A stretch of DNA of 64,000 nt from Leptodactylus fallax (taxonomy: Eukaryota; Chordata; Amphibia; Anura; Leptodactylidae). The stretch lies in the NCBI GenBank assembly GCA_947044405.1, contig CAMRHE010000133.1, forward strand, positions 4,171,001 to 4,235,000, given 5' to 3'. Position 1 is the first letter of the stretch, and each line of letters opens with the position of its first letter. Shown piece by piece: positions 11,231-22,737 of the stretch. The position numbers were made by a program, and so were the translations under genes. Under the pieces are notes generated by a model that had not been told where the DNA came from, made no database searches, and saw only the letters and a list, made by a program, of their open reading frames with translations.

Positions 11231-11856
11231 TGCCCGAGTTGGTTGTTCTTTTCCTCCTGTAGGGTATTTTTGTTACGTTTTCCATATGTACAGTATCTGA
11301 TGATAGAATGAAGTGTGCCTTTCTCTTAAGGACATTCCTTCATTTCTTAAAGTTCCCAAGTTGTAGGAATTCACAGACTTGTAATTTATGAAAACCGCAA
11401 AAAACCAATTAAGACAGAAAATGAATTCAGGCAATCAGACCACATGTAACACCTTCACCGAGAGTTGTTACATCGACTGAAAACATCATTTTTTTTCTGT
11501 GATTAATTCATTGAATTATACGGGGAGTCAAATGACAGAATAATAGGAGAGTGCAGATTCGGCGCCGCTTAAATTCTACCAGAGAAATTATCCTGGAAAT
11601 TAATTGTGAAAGCAATCTTCTCCTAAATGAGTGAGACGCATAATTTGATTGATCCGTTTTGTCATTCTGGTCTTCAGCCTACCGAGCTTACGGGATGGGG
11701 AATAAGCCGCTTTATTTACACTGCGTCTCTAATAAATATTAGAATATGACATGACCATTACATTGATAAGAGACGTTACGTGAAGGATAAACATGGATTT
11801 AAGATGCCCAAAACTTCTTCTTGTAGGGTCATTTCTTAATGGTCCTTTCTCCTACG
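11231..11856. other. unassigned intergenic sequence
   Basis: AT-rich, no recognised feature. Confidence 0.4.
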
Positions 11857-11864
11857 GCCATCAA

Positions 11865-12455
11865 TGGAGATGAGCAAACTGGTTCATATCAAACTGAGAT
11901 CGCTATATATTTTACTAAATTTTCAAGTTCAGCCAAATCCAATTTTTTGGGGAATCGTTATTTTATTTTGGGGTTTCTTTAGAGGAGGCCCAGAGGAGAT
12001 AAGAAAAAATAGCTCACATTCTCACCTTTCCTCATATCTCCTGGCCTCCACCACAGTGTCCAATCTTTTTTCCGACTTCTTCTGAGATTTCAACAGCCTT
12101 GGTTCCCCTCATGGACCTCACATGGGGGGGCATTGAAGTTACGACCCATCATGAAGTCAACACTTCCCCAATAATAGGCTTCAGCGGTGACCTTTGGCTG
12201 CTGACATCACAGTGGTCGGAAGACGCGGGAGAAAAAAAACTGGACTTTTTGTCGGCTCCCATGAGAGGTGAGGAAAGGTGAGTATGCGTGCTTTTTTTTT
12301 ACTTTTCCACGCCTGCCCTGGACCTTCAATTACTGTTCTCTGGGGACTCAAAATAGCATTCCCGGTTCAGACAGAACAAGTTTGGTCTGAAATGAAACGT
12401 GAACAAACCTCACAAATACTCAGGAAATGAATTTTGCAAGATTTGCCCATCCCTA
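11865..12455. mobile_element. hAT-like foldback MITE with near-perfect 8-bp duplication
   Basis: Starts TGGAGATGAGCAAACTGG and ends with the complement of TAGGGATGGGCAAATC. Flanks are gccatcaa (11857-11864) and accatcaa (12456-12463), an 8-bp duplication with one mismatch. The interior has the family core 'gaggcccagaggag' and a mirrored 'gaggtgaggaaaggtgag'. The 8-bp duplication and YARNG-like terminal bases are the hAT superfamily signature. Non-autonomous; no transposase. Confidence 0.75.
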
Positions 12456-12518
12456 ACCATCAATTTCTAGAGGCAAGAAATGGAGTCACATCTATATTCC
12501 ATATGACATACTCAATCC

Positions 12519-12928
12519 TAGAGATGGGCAAACCTCTCGTCACAAGTCGGACTCGACCCGAATTTCACAAATTTGTAACTAAATCAAACAATTTCGATTA
12601 GTCTCGGATGAACTAAAATGGCCATCCCGACATGCATTGCGGTAAATTATTATACTATGTTGTATCTTTGGACCCCAAAGTATAATAGGTGGAGTCATAA
12701 AAAAACAAAAAACATTTATACTCCTTCCCTCACCTCTTTTGGGCCTTCTCATGGCATGAGGTGCTCTCCTGTGATGTCATCCGCCCAGGTCACTGCAGAG
12801 GCCTGTCAGTAACATGGGCACGTCATTTCATTAATGGTACTCTCCGAACTTCTTTGACCGAAACAAATCAGGGACCCGAGCCAGCCAAACCACAAACTAA
12901 ATAAATCTTGGGAGGTTCGTCCATTACT
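12519..12928. mobile_element. hAT-like foldback MITE with perfect 8-bp target duplication
   Basis: A 410-bp element with ends TAGAGATGGGCAAACCTC and, on the opposite strand, TAGTAATGGACGAACCTC. It is flanked on both sides by CTCAATCC (12511-12518 and 12929-12936). A perfect 8-bp duplication and termini fitting YARNG place this widespread family in the hAT superfamily. The core contains 'attatactatgttg', 'gaccccaaagtataatagg' and 'ctcacctcttttgggcct'. No coding sequence; it would need a transposase from elsewhere. Confidence 0.85.
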
Positions 12929-13309
12929 ACTCAATCCCATACCTGCACTATGATCCTATGAGTGTGCTTATCTGGTTGTCTCCATGTGGTGGATGTCACC
13001 AACTTTGATAAGTATGGTCTTAGATGTGAGACTATGGTTAGGTCCTCACTCACGGTAGGCTACGTATGCTTTGCATGCTATTTATGTGCATATGTTTTGT
13101 TGGTACTTTACTGTGTGTACTGGTTTCATTGTGATGACTCTTTAGCTGAGTATTTTGTGTTATTGTCACTTTAAGTATTTGCTGTTGAGTCATTGTGGCT
13201 TCTTCGATCTGACATTTTCTGGAAAGAGTGTGGCAGGATGATTCTTCCAAAAAGGGAGACACCCACAGATCATGAGAACAGGTGTATTTAAACATTTGCA
13301 TTGAGAGTC

Positions 13310-13560
13310 CATTAACCCCTTCACGCTCTGTGCTGTACTATTATGTCACACTGAACGTATACAGTAGTTAACGCTCAGCATCGTAATAGTATGGCGCTGT
13401 AATACAGCCGAGGCTGAGACTAGCTGCTGGAGTCAGAAGTTACTCTGACATCGGTGGATTAACTCTCTGGATGCTGTGATCAATAGCGATCACAGCATCC
13501 AGGGGGTTCAGGGGCAAGATTACCCCCACCGCCACCCCTTGGATCCCACACGGCCTCTTG
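13310..13560. repeat. dispersed 'aaccccttcacgc' repeat with strong hairpin
   Basis: Begins ttaaccccttcacgctctg, resembling the 'ttaacccctt' start of the elements at 13671 and near 15275. It contains a perfect 14-bp stem (13468-13481 with 13488-13501) with a 6-base loop. No reading frame with known motifs. Confidence 0.5.
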
Positions 13561-13670
13561 ACTGCCTGTGCACTTTACACATACGGAATCTATGTGCGAT
13601 GTATGTATGTATTGCACTGGGAATCTGAAAGCCCAGGATCAAGACCCCTTGTGGGCAAGTATATATTTAA

Positions 13671-14648
13671 CCCCTTAAGGACACAGCCATTTTTCGTTTT
13701 TGCATTTTCGGTTTTTCCCTCTCCTCATTCCAAGAACCATAACTTTTTCATTTTTAAGTTCACAGAGTCACATGATGGCTTATTATTTGTGAAACACATT
13801 GCACTTTGTAATGGCACCATTCAATATGCTGTACAATGTACTGGGAAGCTGGAAAAAAATTCAGAATCAGGAGAAAAATTGGAGAAAAAAATGAATTTGC
13901 GCCAATTTCATATGGGTTTAATTTTTACGCCGTTCACTGTGTGGTAAAAATGACATGTTACCTGTCTTCTGCGGGTCAGTATGAACACGGCAATACCAAA
14001 TTTATATAGTATTTGTAATGTTTTGATACCTTTTAAAAAATGAAAAACTTTGCAAAATAGAAAAAAAATTTTGTGTCGCCATGTAACTTTTTTTATATTT
14101 ATGTGTATGGAGCTGAGTATGGCGTCTTTTTATGCGGGACAAAATGAAGTTTTTACTGATACCATTTGGGGAAAGATCTGATGGTTTGATCACTTTTTAT
14201 AAAATTTTTTATAAGAGGCAAAGTGTTGAAAAAAACGCTACTTGGCTATTTTCATTTTTTTTTCGCCGCTACGCCGTTCACCGTATGGGATAAATATTTT
14301 AATATTTTAATAGTTCAGGCATTTTGGAGCGCAGGGGATACCTAATGTGTTTATGTTTACTTTTGTTTATTTACTTTTATATCTGATCTACGGAAAGGGG
14401 GGTGATTTGAACTTTTATGTTTTTTTATTATTTTTTTTTTTTTATACTTTTAAAAAAAAAATTTCTTCTTTTACTTTTATGTTCAGACCCTCTAGGGACC
14501 TTGAAACCTAGGGGGTCTGATCGTTCATAGTATATACATATTATACAGCCGGCATCCACCCTGTATGAAGAGAGCTCAGCTCCTGAGCCCTCTCCATACA
14601 TCCCCATGTAATCAATGATGTACAGGTGCGTCATTGGTCGTTAAGGGG
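13671..14648. mobile_element. 978-bp TTAA-flanked non-autonomous element
   Basis: TTAA at 13667-13670 and 14649-14652. Left end CCCCTTAAGGAC pairs with the right end, which reads CCCCTTAACGAC on the opposite strand. A TTAA target with ends starting CCC is the piggyBac superfamily pattern. The interior is AT-rich with poly-A/T runs and no transposase. Long frames here match nothing I recognise. The superfamily call rests only on target and termini. Confidence 0.6.
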
Positions 14649-14652
14649 TTAA

Positions 14653-15660
14653 AAAAACACATAATGTAAACAAAAAATAAACAAACATGTTAGGTATCCC
14701 CACCTGCATATAAGTCCCCGCTATCCAGAAATAGTGTTATTTATCCCATACAGTGAACGGCCTAAAAAAATATACCGCAATGCACAAAATAACGTATTTC
14801 AGTCACCTAGCTTTCCAAAAAAATAGTAATAAAAAGGAATCAAAAACTCATACATATCAGACATTAGTACCAATAAAAAGTACAGCTTGCCCCGCAAATA
14901 AAGAGCCCTGACATATCTCTGTCAATAAAACAGTAAAAAAGTTATAGGCGTCAGAATACGGTGACCCCAGGAAAATCCTTCATTTTCAAAAAGTGACGTT
15001 TTATTAGTGAACGCGGTAAAACCTAATAATTGCCGTAATCGTAATGACCCGCCAGACAAAGCTGCCCTATCATTATTAATGCAGAGTCAACGCCGTAAAA
15101 ACAAAATGCAAAAAATTATAATAGAATTGTGTGTTATTTCACATGGACCCCTAAAAAAATGGTGCCAAATGAAAGTACAACTCGTCACAAAAAATAAGCA
15201 TTTTGGAAGACGGGGAGGGAAAATATGAATAAAGTCACTGAGCATTACCCTGCTACCCAACTACCCTGCGTCCCTAACCCCTTCCCGACATCTGCCGCAC
15301 GGGAGCTGAGCGGCCGCCTTAGCCTCCAGGTTCCTGCTGTATTATACAGCAGACACCCGCCGCATTAACTTCCCTGGCGCTTCGGTCAAAGCTGACCGAG
15401 GTGCCATTTTGCCGGGGATCGCCGGCACCCAGAGCAAGCTCTGGGGTCGGCGTCCCATTACTATGACAGCCGGGAGCCTTTTGAAGGCTCTCAGGCCTGT
15501 CTCTCATTATCCGTGTCGGACTGGGATGTCTAGTTCCCACCAGTGGAATTGCTTCTAGGGGCCCACCATCAGGACCCCTGCAGATCAGCTGTAACGAGAC
15601 AGGGCAGCTAAAAGTAATAACATGTCGGGAGCCACGCTGCTCACCTGCCATAACATGTGC
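14653..15660. repeat. inverted, decayed relatives of the preceding TTAA element
   Basis: Sequence near 14745 ('ccatacagtgaacggcc') is the complement of 'gccgttcaccgtatggg' in 14270-14290, so this stretch is an opposite-orientation relative of 13671-14648. A second 'aaccccttcccgaca' start appears at about 15275. A GC-rich part with 'gccggggatcgccggcacc' follows. No clear ends; not coding. Confidence 0.45.
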
Positions 15661-15828
15661 ACCATTGCACTACCTAAACCTACTGCTACGCCCTGTATGG
15701 CAAGTGAACAGCGTGGCTCCTAGAATTGTTACCATAACCTGTAGATCATCATTACATCGCAGATGTAATATTACTGGCCTATCCTAAGAACAGGCCATCT
15801 ATATTAGAAAGATGGATAAATACTTTGA

Positions 15829-16177
15829 AGAGGATGTCCAGGAATTGGCGCAACCAAAGTCCCGGGCGGGAGGTGTAAAATTAAAAATAAATAAAAAAGC
15901 ATACTCACCTGTCCCCGACACTCCGTTGTCCGCTGCCAGTGTCTATTCAGTCTCGTGCCGGCGCCTTCCTGCTGGGAGTCCTGCACCTCATGTGACTGCT
16001 AAGACCTATTAGGTAAAGGATTTTCAGAAATGAGGCGCCACCATGGGATTGAACAGACACAGGCAGGGGACAACAGGGTGCTGGGGACAGGTGAGTGTAC
16101 TTTTTTAGAAATTTTTTTATTTTTACACCTCCCTGGCGGCCGCCACAGTGGTTGCTCCAGTTAATAGACAACCTCTT
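15829..16177. mobile_element. TTAA foldback MITE
   Basis: The left junction reads TTGA then AGAGGATGTCC (a decayed TTAA); the right end is AGAGGTTGTC on the opposite strand followed by TTAA at 16178-16181. The arms match over about 140 bases, including 'gggaggtgtaaaa', 'actcacctgtcccc' and 'ggcgcct', making almost the entire element a hairpin. Confidence 0.7.
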
Positions 16178-16334
16178 TTAAGGGGTTGTCTGGGCCAAAT
16201 TTTTTTATAGCCACTTCACTGGTCCCCCATACAGTGGCCTCTTCACTGGTCCCCCATACTGTATGGGGAACAGTGATGGGGCCATTATATTGTGTGGGAG
16301 AAGTGATGGGGGCAAACATTCTGTGTGATGGATA
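16178..16334. mobile_element. left fragment of a TTAA MITE
   Basis: Starts TTAAGGGGTTGTCTGGG at the TTAA shared with the previous MITE. It contains small duplications ('cttcactggtcccccatac' twice) and no matching right end. Confidence 0.4.
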
Positions 16335-16338
16335 TTAA

Positions 16339-16753
16339 AGGGGTTGTCCAGGGTTAATCTTTTTTATGGTCTATGCTCAGGATAGGCCATAAATACCTGA
16401 TCGGTAGGGGGCTGACACACGGCCCCATCAGCTTTTCGGAGACACTTCCGGCGCCTGTTCTGTCTGTACACAACACAGGGCCGGAAGCAGAAAGCTCCAT
16501 CCGCTGTATAGTTGCCCGGTGCCGTCACTGCAGCTCAGCTCCTACTGACTTCAATAAGTGCTGAGATGCAGTGAAGGTGCCCGGCTAATACACAGTGGAC
16601 AGAGCTTTCTGCTTCTGGCCCCATATTGTGTACAGGACAGGTGTCAAAAGGGGCTCCGTACAGCTGATCGGTCTGGGGTTGGCCCCCAACAGATCAGTTA
16701 TCTATGGCCTATCCTGTGGATAAAGCATAACAAATTATGCCTGGACAACCCCT
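16339..16753. mobile_element. full-length palindromic TTAA MITE (T2-type), 415 bp
   Basis: TTAA at 16335-16338 and 16754-16757 flank ends AGGGGTTGTCCAGG and, on the opposite strand, AGGGGTTGTCCAGG (identical). The two halves are complementary along nearly their whole length around a centre near 16548, for example 'ccggaagcagaaagctcc' and 'ccagaagcagaaagctct'. Fragments of this subfamily occur at 6663, 11009 and possibly 34150. TTAAAGGRR termini with TTAA duplications are the T2 MITE definition. Confidence 0.85.
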
Positions 16754-16757
16754 TTAA

Positions 16758-18349
16758 TATACCCCCCTAATGCACCACACTTTAAAGTATAATTTTTTTC
16801 TTTTTTTATAATTAGTCTGGGGGAGGTGAACCCCTCCCCCAAAAAAACAAAAACATACTAAACATACTCACCTATCCCCGGTCCTCTGGTGTCAGCAGGT
16901 CACAGCACGGTCCGGTCCTGCAGCTTCGCTGTCTTCTTCATTGACAAAAGTAATCTATTAACCCTTCTATTTCTGAAAACATTCTTACTTTGCAGCACTT
17001 GCAGTATTAACATATTCCATTTACTTACCTTTCAGTAAAAAATATCTACCAAGTGTTAGTATAGATAAAACCTTCTTTGGCTCTTGTGCCAAGAGACTCT
17101 CTGCTTGTGGGCACCACTTTTTGATACCACCCATTATTTTGAGATTTTGTGATCAGGAGTGATTTTGAAGGCGTGACCGAGTTAAGCAGGGGAGGGGATT
17201 AGGGCGTGGCTTATATGTGTTTTCATAACCGAGGCTCTTGACAATCATCTAGTCCTTATGGTGCCTTGGTTGGGTACGCGTATCCTATTATTTTACATTA
17301 AATTATATTTTTATTACCCTATATGTTTTATTACATTTCGCAACGTTATGTAATATATTACTTCTACCTGTTTTGTTATTGCCTTCCTTCCTTTAAAATA
17401 TGCATTGTTACCACTGAATAAATCTTCTCCGCTCAGCAGCTAAAAGGATAACAGCGATAATCTACCATAAAGTTTACAATGAGTCACTTGTCACCGTGTA
17501 TCTCCAGGCAGCATTTCTATAAAGTATAGATTGATATATTTGCTGCCAGAGCGAGCAGAAGATAAATTACTGAACTGAGACTGAACCTCATTTAAATTAA
17601 TTCTGGCCTACTTATCTATCGGAGCAGATTATGTATCATATAAAACTGGCGTTTCAGAAGTTATAGAAAGGAACGTTCCAGGCACAATGACGTCGACTCG
17701 GATTGGGTGATAAATAACTGTACAGAAAAGGTGTAAATTATCTATCAAGACACAATTCTGATCTAGTTCCAGGAAGGATGAAATGCTGGCGGCTAAGATG
17801 GATGCAGGAAAATAGTATGAAAGGGGGAATTAGAGGAACACAACGTTGCGATACAGAGATAGCAAGGTCACCCAGCCAATTATGTGAAAAGAAGATCTTT
17901 GATATCGAAAGTTCTGACTGGTTAACTACTGCAGAGGTTTTTTCCTGTTCTGACCTCTATTATATTAGTTCTCTTATAACTTGTCTCATACACAGCAGGG
18001 GGATCAGAATGGCATGGAGGTTTCGGTGCTGCAGTGTCATACACTACAAAACGACACCAAAAGTCACGTCCTTACCGCTATGGCTTTTACGAGGTCTGTA
18101 GACACAAGGTAGCCCACCACCTGGCTTTATCTGTTTGCTTTGTCCAATATCATATATGGTTCCCAGGTCCTCTTCATCTTTGGGCACCCCTGTATATAGA
18201 GTCGTGACAATTGTTACTTGCAGGAACTTGTGTGTTCCGGATGTGTAGAGATGCTTGGAAATAATGGAGGCTCATGAACAAAGAGTGCTAAGTAAATAGA
18301 AGGATCTAATCTGGAGTCTAAATTAATGTTGTGCGGTATCCCAGTGGAC
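16758..18349. other. unassigned intergenic sequence
   Basis: The first 170 bases carry 'gaggtgaacccctccccc' and 'actcacctatccccgg', probably another MITE remnant. The rest is AT-rich, single-copy in appearance and lacks recognised motifs. Confidence 0.4.
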
Positions 18350-19370
18350 ATTGCAAACCAAACAATAGGGGATTAATCTCGGACGAACTAAAATGGCCGC
18401 CACAACATTCTTTGCGGTAAATTATTATACTCTTTTGAGATCCCAGAAAATAATAGGTGGAGGCCAAGGGGAGGTGAAAAAATAATTAATAAAAACATTT
18501 AAACTCACCTTCCCTCACCTCTTTTGGGCCTCCTCGCGGCCGGGGTCACAGCTGAGGTCTGTGATTTGGCAGAACAAAGAGCAGGCTGCTGGAACCACCA
18601 TAATGAAGCTCATCCACTATCTAAAGTGGACGTCGGAGTAAGTACCCGTGTCTTCATTGTGGGAATTGTTAGCTACTGTTGTGCATCAGTTATACAGTAA
18701 AGTTGTGAACTGTTTTCCTTCAATCACCTGTTTCCTAAGTTATTTCCCTGCACCTACCTTTATGGGCACTCCAGACTCCCATCTGGCTAAAGAGGGATGT
18801 GCCCTGGGAGAAGATTACCACCACCATCACGTACCCTGAAGGCCTCTTCAACTCTCCACCAGCCCAGTAAGTAACCTACAGGAGTTTGTTGAGTTTACAC
18901 GCCAGCAGGACCACTCCTGTTAATATTACTACTACTCCCTGCCTCTGGATATCCTCCAACAGGTTCCTTCATTTTTGTGTCCAAATTTTTGATCAGTCAC
19001 ATCTAGTGTCTGAATTTATATTTTCTGGTCAGGTGGTCTGGGCTCTGAACTATTTGTTCAGTCTAGTCTCAGGTTCTTGCTGATTTTGGTGTCTGAATGT
19101 ATTGATTTTGAAGCCTGGTTTGAGCTCTGAATGTTTTAGGGGCTCAGATTTAGCCTGAAGTTAGTTTGAAGTTTTTTTTGTTTGTTTTTTTCACCTCCCC
19201 TGGGCCCCCACCTATTATACTCTGGGGTCTGAAGAGTATAAGGTAGTATAATGCAGCGGCCATTTTAGTCCCTGAGACAAATCTCCGTTTGTTCTGTTTC
19301 ATACAAAAACAAACAGTTTGGAATATTCGGGTCAAACCTGGCTTGGTACGAACTGTTTCGCCCATCTCTA
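18350..19370. mobile_element. long hAT-like foldback MITE with unique interior
   Basis: The right end at 19370 reads TAGAGATGGGCGAAACAG on the opposite strand. About 100 bases in, the right arm has 'ggactaaaatggccgctgc' (opposite strand), matching 'gaactaaaatggccgccac' in the left arm near 18385. Both arms continue with 'gaggtgaaaaa'-like sequence. The extreme left terminus is missing. Roughly 500 bases between the arms (about 18640-19140) are not seen in other copies. Confidence 0.6.
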
Positions 19371-19698
19371 GTCTGTATTAACAGCATTTCAGATATTTGT
19401 TTTAGAGCAATCACATGAATGTAGGAAACCTCAATCTCAAAGTTATTGTGCAGGGAGTGTGAACTGTGTGTGTATGTTTGGGTTGCCTGATATTGTAATC
19501 CTGTTTGAGAAGTGATCTCTACAGTCATGGCCAAAAGTTTTGAGAATGACACAAATATTCTATTTTCACATGATCTGCTGCCCTCTGGTTTTTATGTGTG
19601 TTTGTCAGATGTTTTTATCACATACAGAAATAGAATTGCATTCATATTATGAGTAACAGAAGCTTATATTGACAGTTAGAATGAGTTAATGCAGCAAG

Positions 19699-20508
19699 TC
19701 AATATTTGCAGTGTTGACCCTTCTTCTTCAGGACCTCTGCAATTCTCCCTGGCATGCTCTCAATCAACTTCTGGACCAAATCCTGACTGATAGCAGTCCA
19801 TTCTTGCAGAATCAATGCTTTAATTTTGTCTGAATTTGTTGGTTTTTGTTTGTCCACCCGTCTCTTGATGATTGACCACAAGTTCTCAATGGGATTAAGA
19901 TCTGGGGAGTTTCCAGGCCATGGACCCAAAATCTCTATATTTTGTTCCCTGAGCCATTTAGTTATCACCTTTGCTTTATGGCAAGGTACTCCATCATGCT
20001 GGAAAAGGCATTGTTGAGCGCCAAACTGCTCTTGGACGGTTGGGAGAAGTTGCTGTTGGAGGACATTCTGGTACCATTCTTTATTCATGGCTGTGTTTTT
20101 AGGCAAGACTGTGAGAGAGCCGATTCCCTTGGCTGAGAAGCAACCCCACACATGAATGGTTTCAGGATGCTTTACAGTTGGCATGAGACAAGACTGGTGG
20201 TAGCGCTCACCTCTTCTTCTCCGAATAAGCTGTTTTCCAGATGTTCCAAACAATGGAAAAGGGGATTCATCAGAGAAAATGACTTTACCCCAGTCCTCAG
20301 CAGTCCACTCCCTGTACCTTTTGCAGAATATCAGTCTGTCCCTGATGTTTTTTCTGGAGAGAAGTGGCTTCTTTGCTGCCCTCCTTGAGACCAGGCCTTG
20401 CTCCAAGAGTCTCCGCCTCACAGTGCGTGCAGATGCACTCACACCTGCCTGCTGCCATTCCTCAGCAAGCTCTGCACTGCTGGTAGCCCGATCCCGCAGC
20501 TGAAACAC
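19699..20508 (-). pseudogene. Tc1-like transposase, DDE catalytic part
   Basis: About 269 open codons cover the rest of the DNA-binding region and the whole catalytic domain. VIFSDESPFPLFG carries the first Asp, QHDGVPCHKAK the second Asp and [12 protein letters not shown] the Glu, with 34 residues between the last two. The C-terminus GRIAEVLKKKGQHCKY is complete. With the N-terminal piece the protein is about 338 residues, a normal Tc1 length. Only the single frameshift near 20505 breaks it, so the copy is recent compared with the other Tc1 relics here. Confidence 0.93.
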
Positions 20509-20714
20509 TTTAAGAGATGGTCCTGCCGCTTGCTGGTCTTTCTTGGGCGCCCTGGAGCCTTTTTGGCACCAATGGAACCTCTCTCCTTGAAGTTCTTGAT
20601 GATGCGATAGATTGTTGACTGAGGTGCAATCTTTCTAGCTGCAATACTCTTCCCAGTTAGGCCATTTTTGTGCAGTGCAATGATGACTGCACGTGTTTCT
20701 TTAGAGATAACCAT
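20500..20714 (-). pseudogene. Tc1-like transposase, N-terminal DNA-binding part
   Basis: The start I favour is the ATG at 20714-20712 (MVISKETRAVIIALHKNG), which opens the helix-turn-helix region. It continues through SIAARKIAPQSTIYRIIKNF and the GRPRKTSKRQDHLL linker (GRPR is the AT-hook-like motif of Tc1 transposases). The frame shifts near 20505 and the rest continues in the next frame. This part binds the terminal repeats. Confidence 0.88.
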
Positions 20715-21789
20715 GGTTAACAGAAGAGAAACAATGATGGCAAGCACCAGCCTCCTTTTAAAGTGTCCAGTGGTGTCATTCTTACTTAATCATGACAGAT
20801 TGATCTCCAGCCCTGTCCTCATCAACACCCACACCTGTGTTAATGGAGCAATCACTGAAACGATGTTAGGTGGTCCTTTTAAGGCAGGGCTGCAATGATG
20901 TTGAAATGTGTTTTGGGGGATAAAGTTCATTTTCTAGGCAAATATTGACTTTGCAAGTAATTGCTGTTAAGCTGATCACTCTTTATAACATTCTGGAGTA
21001 TATGCAAATTGCCATTAGAAAAACTGAAGCAGTAGACTTTGTAAAAATTAATATTTGTATCATTCTCAAAACTTTTGGCCATGACTGTACAGAACAGGAA
21101 GTGAGGTTTATTGTAAAAACTGCAAGATTTCTGCAACAAGACTGAAAGACCAGCCAAAGAAAATACAGGTTTAACATAAAAACAAGCAAGATTTACATTT
21201 TACACCCAATGTCAGCTGCAAATGTGTCTTTAGAAAAGAAATTGGGGGGGGCCGGGCGCTGGGAGCACGCGGGGCCCCCGCTCCTCCGCCGCACGAGACC
21301 GGGACCCCCAGCGGCGCAGTGGGCAGCGCACCGAGGAGGGGCCCCGGGCACCCCGCGCCGGGAGAGGTCTGGGGGGCCACCCTGGGCCTTCTGGCCCAGC
21401 GGCCTCCCCGGGCCAGGCGCGCGGGGCGGCCATCTTGGATTTCTCGCCAGGCACAGGGGCGAGCGAGCTCCCCCCCGCGCTCCCCGCAGCCAGCGGGCGC
21501 CGCTTCAACAGAGATCCCTGTCGGCGCCGGGCACAGAGTTTCCCAGCCGAGGCCCCACAGCCCCACCCGGGTGTCCCAGCAACACAGCTCACAGCACCCG
21601 GCAGGCGGCGGGGCCCCGGTGTCCCAGCCCAAGGGCGGGCGTGGCGCCCCCCACACCGCGATGAGTTGCAGCCGGGCCACGGCGGCGGGCCCCCCCCCCG
21701 CCGCAGGGGGGGGCGCGGGCGCGGCGGGGGCCCCGCCCCCCGGTGCCCCCCCCCCAGCCGACCCAGGCGCACCAGGCCCATCTCAGCAC

Positions 21790-22650
21790 CATCATCCATG
21801 GGGACCTTCTTCCTCAACTCCACTAAACGACCTTAAAAGTATGGTGGGAACAAGCATCCTTCCGATCTGAAATTGCTACCCCCGCACTGATTTACACTCC
21901 ATTGCAACGAATGGACACGCTGGAGAATGACGACACTACCAGAGACTAGTGCCCACGCATGATACTACCACGAACAGGGCAGCATACGGGCAGAACGCCA
22001 CTTGGAGGATCTTGACAACAGGGGCCGGCGACAATGTACGCATCAAGGGACCCCAGAGGCGACAATCTGAGGTCTGCCTGTTCTGCTGGAGGCTGTCTCA
22101 ACACATACTGCAGGGCCCCCGTCCCACAAAATTAAGTTTGATAGGGCCAGAGCCCGACCCAGAGGATCCCGCCACACCCCGGATGTCATCGCGCCCCACG
22201 ACTTCACCCTAAGGGCAGGCAAAGTGGAACCAAAGACGAGTTTCAGGGGCCCAACAACATCGGATCGTCGCAATCACCCGAAACACGCCGCCCCCAGGGG
22301 CAAAACCACCGGTGGGGTTGGCTCTCATTGCTCGAGGGGGGGGGCCGGGGCCTCTCTCTGGACCATTGGAGCCCCGCCGGAAAAGGGGACCCCCCCCCCC
22401 CGGGGGAGGGCCAGGGGCATCCGCGGGGGACCACGGAGGCCCGGCGGGACGATCCGAGGGGCGCCCCCGGAGCCCCTCTCGGTGGGGGAACGCAGCAAGT
22501 AGTGCAGGCACGGGCCTCATTATGCTATATGGATGTAGCGGGGGGGCGGGGGGGGCCGGGACCCCCTCCTTCCTTTTACTGGTGGTGGGGATCACCGCCC
22601 CCCGACCCCGTCCACGCCCCCCCAAGGGGACGGACTGTGCGGCCATTGAT
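21790..22650 (+). pseudogene. L1/Tx1 ORF1 remnant
   Basis: Pieces in different frames read LNDLKSMVG, then sequence resembling a coiled coil (SEIA…DLHSIA…MDTLEND near 21870-21930). Further on come 'DNRGR…NVRIKG' near 22015-22050 and a KIKFDRA…RPRGSRHTP segment near 22125-22190. An LDNRGRRNN-RI-G motif after a coiled coil is typical of L1-type ORF1 RNA-binding proteins. Frequent one- and two-base losses prevent a continuous frame. Confidence 0.7.
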
Positions 22651-22737
22651 CCGATGGACCTCTGGCGCCCCAGGCCCCAGGCGAGGACAGCCCGCCCACA
22701 AAGTATGTTAACTGTTTTATTTTACTTGTCAAGAGCG

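Larger units (their letters stand above)
19522..21087 (-). mobile_element. near-intact Tc1-like transposon, 1,566 bp
   Basis: Flanked by TA (19520-19521 and 21088-21089). The termini are inverted and identical over at least the first 20 bases, starting CAGTCATGGCCAAAAGTTTT. It encodes one transposase on the minus strand from about 20714 to 19699, interrupted by one frameshift. Length, TA target and terminal bases CAGT are standard for Tc1-family elements. Confidence 0.93.

Noticed and set aside
13558..13947. 129-codon plus-strand frame
   Set aside because: It runs across the boundary and into the 978-bp TTAA element, and has no known motif.
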